Source: Eucalyptus grandis (taxonomy: Eukaryota; Streptophyta; Magnoliopsida; Myrtales; Myrtaceae). Taken from it: DNA of 64,000 bases. The translations under genes were made by a program, and so were the position numbers. The stretch is taken from the NCBI RefSeq assembly GCF_016545825.1, contig NC_052622.1, positions 14,488,120 to 14,552,119 of the forward strand. The letters run 5' to 3'. Below are positions 49,646 through 60,708 of this stretch, piece after piece (positions within the stretch are counted from its first letter, which is position 1; each line of letters starts with the position of its first letter). The notes under the pieces were generated by a model. The model was given only the letters and a program-made list of their open reading frames with translations, had not been told where the DNA came from and searched no databases.

Positions 49646-50030
49646 ACATCAAGAAAGCCTGAAGGTGCCTCAACATGTAGTTAAAAAATTCTATAAATAC
49701 CCCACTTTCTATGTAAAATAAATTGTCTAAACTGTAATCGTGCAATTTTGTTGGGACAACAAATGTTAGGTTAGACTTTGCCATTCTCACCTTCTCGGTA
49801 TACTGTTCATGCTATTCTCTCTAAGCCTGTTTTGCGGGTACTATTCACCGGTTTGGGCTGTAGCTGTCTCTGAGCGTTCTAGGCCTCCATTGAAGCCATT
49901 TTTTGGTGTCGAGCTACCTCTTCACCCAATCTATGCTTCCACCAAAGGATTTTTCCTAATACATCTTCCTTAGTCGGGAATGATGAGTTGTATCTTTTAG
50001 GGTTCTTTGGTTGTCGCGAATTTCGTTCAC

Positions 50031-51640
50031 ATGGCCTCCACTTCCACGAAGCCTAATGGCCTCTTGGGCAAGGCCCATCAAGAGGTGTCCAAGGAAGTTG
50101 CTCGACTTCCCCTGTTAACTTGTCCCCCTCCCGCATAGTCTTCCTCGGTGGTTCCGGTTGTTCAAGCCTCGAGAGGGCGTTCTCGAAGTAGGGGCAGGAG
50201 GGCTTGTCTGCCCTTAATTGCGAATCCCCTCTTTCAACCTATTGAAGAGGGCCTTCCCCCCACCCAGGTACCTTGATGCCTTTAAAGATAAAGGGGTTTC
50301 TATTACAGGAACTTCGGTTGCTCCAGCCCATTCCTCCCCTATTCATAGTGGTCTAGAGTGAAATGGGCTAAGTCCCAATGCTCTCAAGACTTCGGTACCC
50401 CAAAAGGATGCCTCCCGAGATGCTCCTCAGCCCCCTCCTTGTTCTTGGGTTGTAGTTGCTAGGTCGGCCACCAAGGGATACAATCTTCCCTATACCCCAC
50501 CTGCATTGGTGGATAACAAAGTCGTTATGCAAATTTCTAAGGAAATATTGCAAGCTGCCCATCTTAAATGAAATGAATACCTTGTTGGTTATTATATAGG
50601 GAAGATATTCCCTCTTAAGTTGATGGAATCTGCTCTCAAAAATGCTTGGGGTCACCACTTGGCTGAAGTTTTGGCAGATGACCTTGACTTCTATTTTTTT
50701 TGCATTCCTGATGCTGATTTTAGGAGGAAAGTGCTTGATGAAGGCTCGCTCATTGTAGCTAAAGTCCTTCTCATCCTCCAACAATGGCATCTTATGATAG
50801 ATTAAAGAAAGATAGCCACAAATCAGTCCCCATCTAGGTTCGGCTCAGAAACGTACCTTTCTCTCTTTGGTCTGCAGTGGCTATAGGAGCATTCGTGAGT
50901 GCCATCAGGAAGCCTTTATATGTGGACAACCAAATCGAGCAAATGAACAAGATTTCCTTTGCTCGTGTATGTGTCGAAGTTGATGCAACCCAATTGTTTC
51001 CTGATTCTATTGATTTTATGCTGAATGGAGGAGCTCGTTCTGTTGTGATCCAATATGAGTGGAGGCCGACTCCTTGCCCTTCCTGCAATACTTTTGGCCA
51101 CTGTAAAATCCACTACTACTGGCCCTTCGAAGGCTCCTCCTGCGATCCCCAAAATGCCTGCTCTCGACCTAGTGGTGATGGCGTGAAGTTCGTGGGAAGA
51201 AAAATCTAAAACAACATTCTGTTGATGACCCTACTCCCCTTGTTCGCTCGAATGCCCCATTGTCTATTGGGACTCAACCTCATCCCCCTGCTCTAAAAGT
51301 AGGTCCCTCTCCTGCACTTACACATGTTCTTGGTCTTTCAATGGTTCCTTCTCAAGCTAGCCAAGCTCAATCTCCAGTTTGCTCAATACCGGACCTATCA
51401 TCATCCTCGGATGAGACTTGCTAGACGAGATCTGCTCAGGGGGCATCAATTATGATTCTCCTACTGTGGTGCCCTTTTCTATCCCAGAGGAAGCTTCTCC
51501 ACCATAGCTACCTACCGATCCTGTCTTAGCTGATCCTACACGTCAAAAAGAAACTCCTCATGCTGCTTAGGTTCCTAGTAACCTTCGTTCGAGCCCAAAG
51601 CCTAATCTAACCTCGATGAGAAAGTGAAGTGTTAGGAAGC
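50031..51640 (+). pseudogene. LINE ORF1, decayed
   Basis: ATG 50031 (MASTSTKPNGLLGKA) is a plausible start, but stops follow soon. Recognisable pieces are WGHHLAEVLADDLDFYFF with RRKVLDEGSL (50640-50760), which match the DUF4283 type found in plant LINE ORF1, and CPSCNTFGHC near 51080, a zinc knuckle. The known role is RNA binding and packaging. The rest is Pro/Ser-rich and interrupted. Confidence 0.75.
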
Positions 51641-51660
51641 AGTAACTAATCTCCTTCTTT

Positions 51661-54600
51661 TTGCTCATGTTTTTTGGTGTCTGGAACATTAGGGGTCTTG
51701 GTGCCCCTCTTAAGCAAGCAGAAATAAGAAGTTTTGTTAGAACTAACCACCTTAGTTGTGTTGGTATTTTGGAGACTAAGATCCCTCTTTCTCATTACCA
51801 ATCGGTCTCGGCTGCCTTTATTTCTGGTTGGACTTGGTGTTCGAACTATACCCACTCGCATAGGGGCAAAATGTGGGTGGGGTGGGGACCCTTGTTAGGG
51901 AAATCCCTTATGACGTTTTGAAGATGACAAAATAAATCAAAGGCTACTAACATGTTTAATGGTTAAGTAATAGACCATGCAGATGATAGAACATGTAAAG
52001 GATATTATCAAAGTCAGAAGACGGCCAGAAGACTGAACGTAACATATGTCCAAAATATATTATGAAGATTTCCAGACTTCTGTGTCAAAATCTGAAGACT
52101 GCTAGACTCAAGACTTAAAGTCTGAAGACTGCCAGACTCAGACTCATATTGTAAAGTCTATGGCTATCAGACTTTACATCCAGATTCGACATAACGTAAT
52201 TCAAGCCCAATCATATAATGGCTAGTGATCTGGTTTGGATTCCACATCAAGATTGATTTGATTGATTCAATCTAATTGATTGACGATTGGATCTTGAAGA
52301 CAAGAACTTTCTATACGAAGAAGCTTTACTTATGGAAACCAAGATTTCGTTTGTATGGACGATTGGAATCAATTTGGGATTTTACCTTTGTCACTCAACG
52401 TCTACCAAATCTTCTAGATACAGAGCTGTCCAATGGGTATATTAGAAGACGATTCTCCAGGATACTGTCCAACGGTAGTTTGGAAGTGGAGGAGTATTTA
52501 AGGAGATCATGGACCGATGAGCAAGTAAGAGACGGAGCGTAGAATTTATAATTCCAAAGTCTGAACGACTTTCGATCATATACTTGTCTCTTGAGAGCTT
52601 AAACGTTTGTAATCGTGAGAGAAATACCAAAAGAGTGACTTAGTGAGATAGCGTGATCTATTACTAAGTGTTTGCACTCGAAGTTGTAATCTCTTGTTGA
52701 TTGCATAGTGGAATCCAGCCAAGAAGGCTGTTAGCGTGGGAGAGTGGACGTAGGCTTGGATTAAGCCGAACCACTATAAATCTTGTGTTCTTATTCTCTT
52801 CCCTAACTCCTTTATTTTGTTCATACTAGCACTCACAACCCTTGGACTGTTTCTTTTGGTGTATTCGGGTCTTCTACTTAAGCCATCCATGGTTGGTTGG
52901 AATGCCTCCGCAGTGGTAAAGTTTTCAACCTTAGTGTGATCTATGCTGAACATTCCTTTGTTCTGAGACGGCCTTTATGGGAAGACCTCCTTCGGTCTAG
53001 CCTTCTAGCTTTGGATAGTCCCTGGATTGTTGCGGGAGATTTTAATGCTATCCGGTTTTCTTCAGACAGAATGGGATCTTCCAACTCTTGGATATCAACT
53101 TTTGATGAGTTTGGGGACTGTCTTATCCAGGCTGGGTTAGATGACCTCAGGTATGTTGGCCACAGGTTTACTTGGGCGACATCCTCAGGTGCTAACCGCA
53201 AGCAAAGGAAAATCGATAGGGTATTGGTAAATTCTTGGTGGAACTTGGTTTTCTCATATTCTAAGGCTACCTTCTTTGCCCCTGGCGTCTTTGACCATTC
53301 GCCAATGGTTGTTAAGATTGTGCCGACCCTTAACACTCGTAAACCCTTTAAGTTTTTCAATTTTTTGATGACCCATCTGGCTTTCCTTGATTGGGTATCC
53401 CAGGTGTGGGAATCTTCCTTCTCTGGTACACCAATGTACATCCTTTGTTGCAAGCTTCGGGCACTCAAGTGCAGACTTAAACAACTCAACAAAGAGTCAT
53501 TCTCGGATATTTTTTTGAGGACAGCTGAAGCTAGGTGAGTGCTGGTAGATGTTCAAGATGCTTTTTAGTGAGATCCTCCCAACTAGCTATTGGTCGACAC
53601 TGAAAAAGAATGCCTTCGTGTCTTCTCGATTCTTTGCCTACAAGAAGAATTATTCTTTAGACAAAAATTAAGGGTACGTTGGCTAAAAGAATGTGATCTT
53701 AACACCAAGTTTTTTCATCATTCTGTCAAGAGAAGCCATCTTCAGAACAAAATTCTTTCGATCTCTAATGGTGAAAACCTTATTACGGATCCTACTGAAG
53801 TGTAGCAGGTTTTTATATCTCATTTCCAAAATCTTTTGGTGACCTCCCCCTTCCATTATGCCTTCAATTGAGGAGATTCGGTTGGTCTTGGATTGTACCC
53901 TTGATGTTGAGCAGATACGCCTTCTTTCTCGACCTATTTTGGATGAAGAAATTCGCAACACCTAGTTTTCTCTTGCAGTGGGTAAAACGCTGGGACCTAA
54001 TGGCTTCAACGTGGAGCTCTTCAAACATTCGTGGGAGATTGTTGGTCCCTCGTTGATCTTGGCTGTTAGAGACTTCTTTGTTTCTCGGTAAGCTGCTTCG
54101 GAGATCAACTTTACTATTCTTACCCTTGTCCCTAAGATCCCCAATGCTTTGACTGTCAATGATTTTAGACCGATAGCTTATTGCAAAATTTATAAATACA
54201 TTACAAAACTTATGGCCAACATGCTAGCTATTGTGCTTCCTTCTATTATCAGTGTACCTCAGAGTGCCTTTGTCAAAGGTAGACACATTAGTGATAACAT
54301 TTTGCTAGCTCAGGAATTGTTCTATGATTTTCATCATGAATCATACCAGCCAAAATGCATCATTAAGGTTGACTTTTGTAAAGCTTATAATTCGATAGAT
54401 TGGAACTTCATTCATCTAACCTTACAAACCTTTGGGTTCCCTTCTGACTTGATTAGCCGTATTATGGATTGCATTTGATCTCCTAAATTTTCTATCTCTA
54501 TAAATGGTGAGCTATATGGTTTTATCCCTAGTGGTTGGGGCATTCGACAAGGGGACCCTTTGTCTCCCTACATCTTTACGCTTGTTATGGAATTCTTCAT

Positions 54601-56236
54601 GGGGATTCTCAATACCCAAACCAAGAGGCTGGAATTTAAGTTCTTTCGGAGATGCAAGCCCTCTAGGCTCTCCCACTTCTTCTTTGTAGACGATGTGCTC
54701 TTCTTCTCCGAGGGAAGTATGGATTCTATGCGACTTTTAAAGGAGGGGATTCTTATGTTTTCTAGTTGGTCTAGCCTTGCTCCTAACTTAAATAAAAGTG
54801 AAATATTCCTCTCGAGAGGCCCCTCATGGGTGCGGGATGTAGTGGTCAGCTCTCTCGATTTTCAGCTAGGCTCCTTACCATTTAGGTACCTCATTGTGCC
54901 CATCATTTCCACCAGGCTGGGTAAGGCAAATTGCATATCCCTAGTAAATGCTATCATAGCTAGAGTACAATCCTAGACCAACTGTTTCCTCTCCTTAGCA
55001 GGACGGTTGCAGCTCATCAAGTCAGTACTTCACTTTATCTAGGTTTACTGGGCAAGTGTTTTTATCCTTCCATCTTTGGTGCTTGATCATATAGAGCAGA
55101 TTTTCCGGCAATTCCTCTAGAAAGGTCCTCATTTGGGTGCTAGAGGTGCCAAGGTTGCTTGGGGAGAAGTTTGCTTACCTAAAGACGAAGGTGGATTGGG
55201 AATTCAGACCCTTTGCGAAAGCAATAAAGCTACTATGCTCAAGCACTTATGGTTCCTTTTTACCGACAAAGAGTCATTATGGTGCAAATGGATACATTTC
55301 ACCTTCTTAAAGCGAAAGAACTTCTGGATTGTCCCACGGCCTAGGTTTTGCTCTTGGGCTTGGAAGAAATTGCTTGATCTTCGGCCCTTTTTCCAACAAC
55401 TCCATTGGCATGTTGGAAACGGAACTTCAGTCTCCTTCTAGTTTAATCCCTGGCACCCGTGTGGACCGCTCAGCAGTTTATTCTCTCGATAAGGAAATTT
55501 TTTATCCTAGAATCCCGCGACTTGCCTCGGTAGCGGATGGGCTTTCCGCCTTGACACTCCTTTCCCATGTCGCGACCACCATTGCAGATTGGGATGACCC
55601 CCTCTCGACCCTCAATCTTGACAATGACCGCCTCTTATGGCTTGGTCAGTCTTTGGATGTTTTCTCTATAGCCTCTGCTTCGAATTTGTTGTGGCCTAGA
55701 GGATGGGTAGTTCCCTAGTCCTCCTTCATATGGAATTCCACCTTGCCACCGTGCTATCAATCCCACCTATGGCTTATTACCCGTAATAGGCTATCGATCC
55801 AGGTATTTCTACTTGCTAATAAGAGAATTCAGCATGCTTTATGTGCCTTCTATTATGCTAGGCCGGACTCAATCAACCACGTGTTGTTTGGCTGCCCAAG
55901 AACGGGTAGTCTTGCGCTTTACTGGGAGGCTAAATGCAACCTCGCTTAGCAAAATCATTCATGGGGGAAAATCTGGAGTGGGTTGCGAAGCACTTATCCG
56001 ATAAAAGTTTTCACCAATTTTTAGCTCATTTTGCTTTTGGCGCCCTATGCTACCTTAAATGGAAAGCGAGAAACGACTTTATCTTTCGCAATCAAAGATT
56101 CTCCCTACCGAATTCAAAGCTACACCTCAATAACGCAGTTAAGGACAAGGGCTTAACTTTCAAAGGGATTTTGGACACCCTCAGAAACAGAAGACTCCAA
56201 CTGAGCTGGGGATTGCATCCTTCTATTTTTGAATGA
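51661..56236 (+). pseudogene. LINE ORF2 (endonuclease, reverse transcriptase, zf-RVT), decayed and split
   Basis: The endonuclease starts FFGVWNIRGLGAPLKQAE and includes GILETKIP. After the inserted LTR it resumes with FNLSVIYAEHSFVLRRPLW, IVAGDFNAIRF and RFTWATSSGANRKQRKIDRV. The RT has FRPIAYCKIYKYITKLM, QSAFVKGRHISDNILLAQE, a polymerase core GIRQGDPLSPYIFTLVME and FVDD in place of the usual FADD (about 54682). A TGA lies at 54476-54478, and further stops and shifts at about 54976, 55440 and 55718. A zf-RVT-type region with HVLFGCPRT lies near 55875. Known role: target-primed reverse transcription. Non-functional. Confidence 0.88.
51888..52842 (+). mobile_element. Solo Copia LTR inside the LINE
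   Basis: 945-bp LTR from TGTTAGGGAAATCCC (51893) to CACTCACA (52837), flanked by accct at 51888-51892 and 52838-52842. There is no internal sequence, so it is the product of recombination between the two LTRs of a full element. Same family as the antisense element at 12366 and related to the Sirevirus LTRs. It splits the endonuclease reading frame of the LINE. Confidence 0.93.
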
Positions 56237-56920
56237 TCATGCTGCTCTCTATCTCATCTAGCTGGGTTATGGCTACTTTTTCACTGGGAGTGCTTTCTAT
56301 GTTTACATGAGAGGGCTAGCCATCTCGTTCTATTCCTTGGAGGGTCTATTAGGTGTTGTAGACTTGGTCTCATCAAAGATGAAGCTGCTTGCGGCCAACA
56401 AAGATGCGGTTGGGGATGGATTTGTCTCTTCAGAAGCTGTTGCCGACTGATCCTCCTTTGTGTTGGGTCATCGCTAACTAGTTACTAGTTACTAGAAGAA
56501 CGCTCTTTGAAGATGGAGGCTTGGACTTTTTGAAGATGGAGGTGCTCGCGGCCTTCAGAGTTGTGGTTGGATGTCTTCTCTTTTTCGGAAGCTGATATCG
56601 TCTGATCCTCCTCTGCAATGTTGTCTCCTTAGTCTGTATTCCTGTCCTTGCTTTGTTTTGTTTTATTTGGGGTGGTTCTGTGTTGTTTGTTGGATACCCC
56701 CCTCTCTGTTTGTTTGTGGCCATTGTTTGGCCATTTGCTTTTTGCTGGTTATTTTTTCTTCTCCTTTTCTGCTCTTCCCTCCTTGTCTTGACACCCTTCC
56801 ACTCGGTTTGACTACTTTGTCACCTTGAATGTAAGTTTTGGTGTCGGGTCCCTTGCTGTACAGCTATATAGCTTATTGATTTAAAGTCAATATATATCTT
56901 ACCTTTTACGAAAAAAAAAA
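56237..56920 (+). other. LINE 3' UTR and poly(A) tail
   Basis: Non-coding T-rich sequence with a local repeat (gaagatggaggcttggactt and gaagatggaggtgctcgcgg near 56509 and 56532), a tatatagctta end and an A tail at about 56911-56920 running into the target duplication. Confidence 0.7.
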
Positions 56921-56936
56921 AACAAATGTTAGGTTA

Positions 56937-57940
56937 TGTTTTGGTGGAAGCAGTTTTGGTAGTGTGAGAGTAACTACGTTCATAAACTAGAACGCAATAA
57001 ACCCAAAGGATAGTCTCAATCTGAGTAATTATGCCTTGGCTTCCATTAAAATGTGCTATGAGTTAGAAAATGTCGTTGAGAGACATGATGATTTCGTCGA
57101 TGACTATGGCTATGACAATGGAAGGAGCTAATGAGGCAGCATGGTCGAATGACTTGGTTGGCAATGTTGGCTTTGGACATCAGTTTATTTTGATGTTCAT
57201 GCCAAGAGAGGATTTGACCTTGAAAAAGTTTCTTGCCACACAAACTTTCACAGACATGTGAATTGAGTTCAATCCTTTGGAGTAGTTCGGCCCAACTCAA
57301 TTTTGATGTGTGAAATTTTGTGAAATTACTGCCAACTGTTCTAAAAGCTTAAACTGTTAGATGAAGGCATAGTTTAATATTTAATTATTCTAATATTTCC
57401 CCTCACGCTAAGTTTGTTCTTTTTGCCTAATACTAAGTGTAGACATATTTAATTGGAGAGACAAATGAGAACCGGAAAGAATTGAACTCAAGACATTCAA
57501 CTGTAATATTATTTGAGATTTTATGAGATCACTGCCAATTGTTCTAAAAATTTAAATGATTAGATGAATGTGTGGTTTAATATTTAATTATTTTAACATG
57601 ATGAACATCTACTGTGGTTAAACACCTATGGGGGTATTGAGAGGGGTCGTATAGAGGACAAGCACCATGGCTTGGCCGTGAACATTGAGTCAAAAATTGT
57701 TAAATTTGTGGCTCAAAATTCTGGTCAAATTTGGAGTTTGGATCAACTCTAGAGATCGATAGGTCCGAGATGGGTTTGGAGTTGCCTGTGGTGCGGGGAA
57801 GTAGGAGACCGGTCGCTTGGACCAAAGGCCGAGGCTTCCATCCAGGAGCTTCCCAATAGCTTGTTGCTACCATGCTCGGGTCGGGCACCTGACTAGAAAG
57901 AAAATAAAATATAAATCATGTAGAACAGCATCGTTTCGAA
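56937..57940. other. Host DNA right of the LINE, with a repeated motif
   Basis: No gene is supported. A motif of about 80 bp (actgccaactgttctaaaag then gtttaatatttaattattct) occurs at about 57327-57400 and again, diverged, at 57530-57600. Similar text is common in dispersed plant repeats. Confidence 0.4.
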
Positions 57941-58620
57941 TAAATTTGTCATCGTCAAATCGCTAACATGTCACTTAAGATGGCATGTGATAGATGGATC
58001 ACCATATCAACAATTCCGGGCAAGTTTTTATCGGGAGGACATGATTGGAGTTTCACTCAAAAGTTTCGGACAACATTCTATAAATTGTCTGGACAGGATT
58101 AACAAATTCTTCGTAGCTACTGACAATTGCCTAGAAAGTTCCCAAGATACAACGGCTCTCTTTAGTCATAAACCAGCTTACTTACGATCGAAAGAGCCAT
58201 ATCTTTCGACCATAAACAGAATGAGTCATAAACCGGCCAAAGTACAAAACCTCCGATACCGACCATCGAATGTCGAATCATCTCACCGGCAGTCTTGATT
58301 GACCTGCAACTTCCCTTGTTCACCGTTTTGGTCCAATCAGGGGCATGTGAACGACTCTTATCTGAGATTACGATCACCAGCTCGACATCATCACTTGCCA
58401 ATTTAAGAATGTCTACAATTTCGTAGAACCTTCACCACTACTCCCGATACGTCAACCAAAGGGAATTGTCTTTAGAGTCGTCCCCTCAACTTTTGTAGTC
58501 CATTTTCATTATGGCCAGTGCTTAAATTGAATGCTCCTCGCCTTGGGAGTAACCGAGTTCTTGCTTCTCTCAACATGAGATGAAGAGGAAATTCATGGCG
58601 AGATATTGGGTCGATTTTGC
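57910..58620. repeat. Duplicated segment upstream of glycine-rich gene B
   Basis: Pairs with 61713-62430: cgggaggacatgattggagt at 58034 against cgggaggacttggttggagt at 61833, and cccaagatacaacggctctc in both. The two then continue into the start of the glycine-rich gene. Confidence 0.75.
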
Positions 58621-59005
58621 GAGCGCCGGCGTTCGTGGTGATGGTGGATTGGGTCTTCTGCTGCTTAAGGCCGGAGTGATCTTCATGGCGTGCTTGATGC
58701 TCGCGTCCGTTGTCCTGTTTTCCTGCGCCAACAAAGGCCACAACTCGTCCCGCTCTAGCCACAAAAAGAAAAAGAGAGGTGCCGAAGGTGGAGGCGGAGA
58801 TGGAGGCAATGATGGCGGTGGCGGCCATAATGGAGGTCACCATGGAGGTCATCAGGGAGGCCACCACCACGTCCACCACCGCGCAGCCGACCATGCAGGT
58901 CACCATGGAAGTGGAAGTGGCGACAGCAGTGCCGGCTGCATCTGTGGTGGAAGTGGGGGTGACGGTGGAGGTTGCGGCGAGGGCGGGGGCGGTGGCAGCT
59001 GCTAA
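58580..59005 (+). CDS. Small glycine- and histidine-rich protein with one membrane span (141 aa)
   Basis: The frame is open from ATG 58580 (or ATG 58595) to TAA 59003. Layout: a basic N-terminus (MKRKFMARYW), a hydrophobic span of about 20 residues (AGVIFMACLMLASVVLFSC) at about 32-50, a basic turn (SSHKKKKRG), a Gly/His-rich repeat region (GGHHGGHQGGHHHVHHR) and a Gly/Cys tail ending GGGGGSC. The His and Cys density suggests metal binding; this is inference. I do not recognise a named family. Three other copies lie in the window and all are broken. The 3' flank gaagtcagtctttt is shared with copy A. It could be a membrane-anchored cell-wall or glycine-rich protein. Confidence 0.6.
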   Translation: MKRKFMARYWVDFASAGVRGDGGLGLLLLKAGVIFMACLMLASVVLFSCANKGHNSSRSSHKKKKRGAEGGGGDGGNDGGGGHNGGHHGGHQGGHHHVHHRAADHAGHHGSGSGDSSAGCICGGSGGDGGGCGEGGGGGSC

Positions 59006-59647
59006 TATGAAGTCAGTCTTTTTTCCTTTTTTTCTATGTTGGTGTTGGTAATGGTACTATGATTTGCGAGCTAAATGAGTAGTTGTAGAGCAAGGATCGC
59101 AAAGACTAGCTTGCAAAGCATATGCTCCAATCAACACATGGCATCAAAAACCAGTTCTTGTAGAGGCAAACTAGCACCAATGAATTATGAACACACTTGA
59201 ATTATTTCCAAATTTGTACTCTCAACCTTAGTGGTATATTCTACTAATTAATTTGAAAGACCCGCTTGTAAAATTTTCAAGGCGCTTGGTAATCTACTAC
59301 TAGACACGGGAGTAGTGAAATCGATTATTTCATTGGTAAGTTACAAAAAACTTACTTTGCCTACCGGTAAAATAGTAAAGCACTCGAAAATCTACTTTCG
59401 AATACTAGATTTGAGAATGGTAACATGGATTTTTCATTATTAAATTACTAACTAATCAACGAGGCCTAATCCTATTCGATCTGTGGTGATAAAATCAAAC
59501 TACTTGGTGGGCTTAATTATTATATTTTATAGCACAGAGTAGTATACCACTAGATACTAAATTTTAGGATGGTAAAATTGTTATTTGATAAATATATTAC
59601 AAATTAAATGATGGGGTCCACTTAAGGATGGTAAAAACATCATATTG

Positions 59648-60071
59648 TAGCTTAATATCACGAAAAATCTCAAACTGTTACACTTATGACAAATTTACAT
59701 CAAATTAATTTTTTGACTATAAAAAATCCCAAATTGGTACCATTGTAATAAATTTACTTACGCTAGTTTATGTTAAATTTTATTGTTAAATTGTTGAGTT
59801 GGATGATGCTTGATTGGTATATCAGTTTGAGATTTTACTTTTCGTTCATCATAGTTGTATAAGTTTTGTGGTTATTTGTGGTATTAATATAATTAAATTG
59901 AGGGTATATTTGTCACAAATATATCAGTTCAGGGTTTTTGGACATAAAAAAATTAGTTTATGATAAATTTATTACAAGTGTACTAGTTTGAGGTTTTTCT
60001 TGGTTAAAAAATTAATTTGGGGTAAATTATTTACAAGTGCACTAATTTGAGAGTTTTTTGTGGTATTAACC
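59648..60071. mobile_element. MITE-like inverted-repeat element, 424 bp
   Basis: The left end tagcttaatatcacgaaaaa and the reverse complement of the right end, ggttaataccacaaaaaact, are inverted repeats that continue for over 100 bp (caaattaattttttgac and ccaaattaattttttaac). The flanks atcatattg (59639-59647) and tttatattg (60072-60080) fit a 9-bp target duplication. The paralogous segment has attatattg once at an empty site near 31350. No coding capacity. Probably a Mutator-type MITE. Confidence 0.75.
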
Positions 60072-60629
60072 TTTATATTGTTGGTAATTTACTAACTAAT
60101 TGAAAAGCCAGATTGGCAAATCTAAAAACACTTTTTGATCAACTATTGGATACTATTGACAAAAAAAGAAGAAGAAGAAGCCATAATTGGACACTAGATG
60201 TGAGAATAATAATTTTATTATTTTTAGTGATAAGTTACTGATAGTTGACCGGGCAATAAAGTTGCCAAGCAATTTTACTTACCAGTTACATTACCGGTTC
60301 TCGAAATTTACCATCATGGAACAAGTTCTCTTTCTAGCAAACGCAATAGTAAAGTCATTTTTATATCTCACACATTTTTTGTGAGTTTGTTGAGTGACTT
60401 ATCACACTTATAGATTTACTTTGAGTATGATCTAGGATAGGGATACCTGATTGATTGTAACAATTTAATCTTCATTCATAATGGGTTTCTCTACTGTTAA
60501 CTATCTAAGGAATATGTATTGACATTCGGATTGAACAACATAGATTTCTAGTCTTCTTTCTAGTCTTCTTTGTCATTTCTCTTTAATCTCCTTGATGAAT
60601 TTGAATTGCAAAATCCATTAGCTTTGACA

Positions 60630-60708
60630 ATTATCCTTGGCGCAGCTGGGTCATCCTAGACTTGAACCAGAGATCTTGCCTGTAAAGTAAATCATCGCAC
60701 CTATGGTC
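60630..60708 (-). other. Old plastid DNA insertion: trnI-GAU 3' exon and flanks (NUPT)
   Basis: The minus strand reads ggtgcgatgatttacttta, then the 35-base second exon (60647-60681) with ctctggttcaagtctaggat and gaccca, then gctgcgcca. From memory this is the end of the plastid trnI-GAU intron, exon 2 and the start of the trnI-trnA spacer. The few differences are mostly C-to-T or G-to-A, as expected of methylated nuclear copies. Only exon 2 is present, so it is not a working tRNA gene. It could have come by way of mitochondrial DNA. Confidence 0.75.

Larger units (their letters stand above)
33352..49650 (+). mobile_element. Sirevirus-like Ty1/Copia retrotransposon, interrupted by a Gypsy element
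   Basis: The element runs from TGTTGGAG at 33357 to TTTCACA ending at 49645. An exact 5-bp target duplication, acatc, lies at 33352-33356 and 49646-49650. Internal order is 5' LTR, iMet-type PBS, gag, protease, integrase, RT, RNase H, an extra 3' ORF, polypurine tract, 3' LTR. Integrase before RT defines Ty1/Copia. The long gag with a coiled coil, the extra 3' ORF and more than one purine tract fit the Sirevirus/Maximus lineage. LTR divergence by eye is about 8% over the first 235 bp. Many stops and frameshifts make it inactive. A Gypsy element sits in the 3' LTR. Confidence 0.92.
49758..56936 (+). mobile_element. LINE (L1-type non-LTR retrotransposon), split by a solo LTR
   Basis: A 16-bp target duplication, aacaaatgttaggtta, lies at 49758-49773 and 56921-56936. 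The 3' end has a poly(A) tail just before the second copy. Inside are ORF1 with a zinc knuckle, then ORF2 with an AP endonuclease, reverse transcriptase and zf-RVT domain, in the usual plant L1 order. Without the 945-bp solo LTR and its duplication it is about 6.2 kb. Many stops make it inactive. The 5' part may be full length. Confidence 0.92.
58470..60350. repeat. Segmental duplicate B (paralogous to 30.0-31.6 kb)
   Basis: Aligns with 30020-31620 through the glycine-rich gene and its downstream flank. It carries a 424-bp insertion (59648-60071) that the other copy lacks. Confidence 0.8.

Noticed and set aside
60168..60183. Short GAA repeat taken at first for a CRISPR or minisatellite seed
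   Set aside because: Only four to five units and no spacers. Plant nuclear DNA, so no CRISPR array is expected and none was seen.
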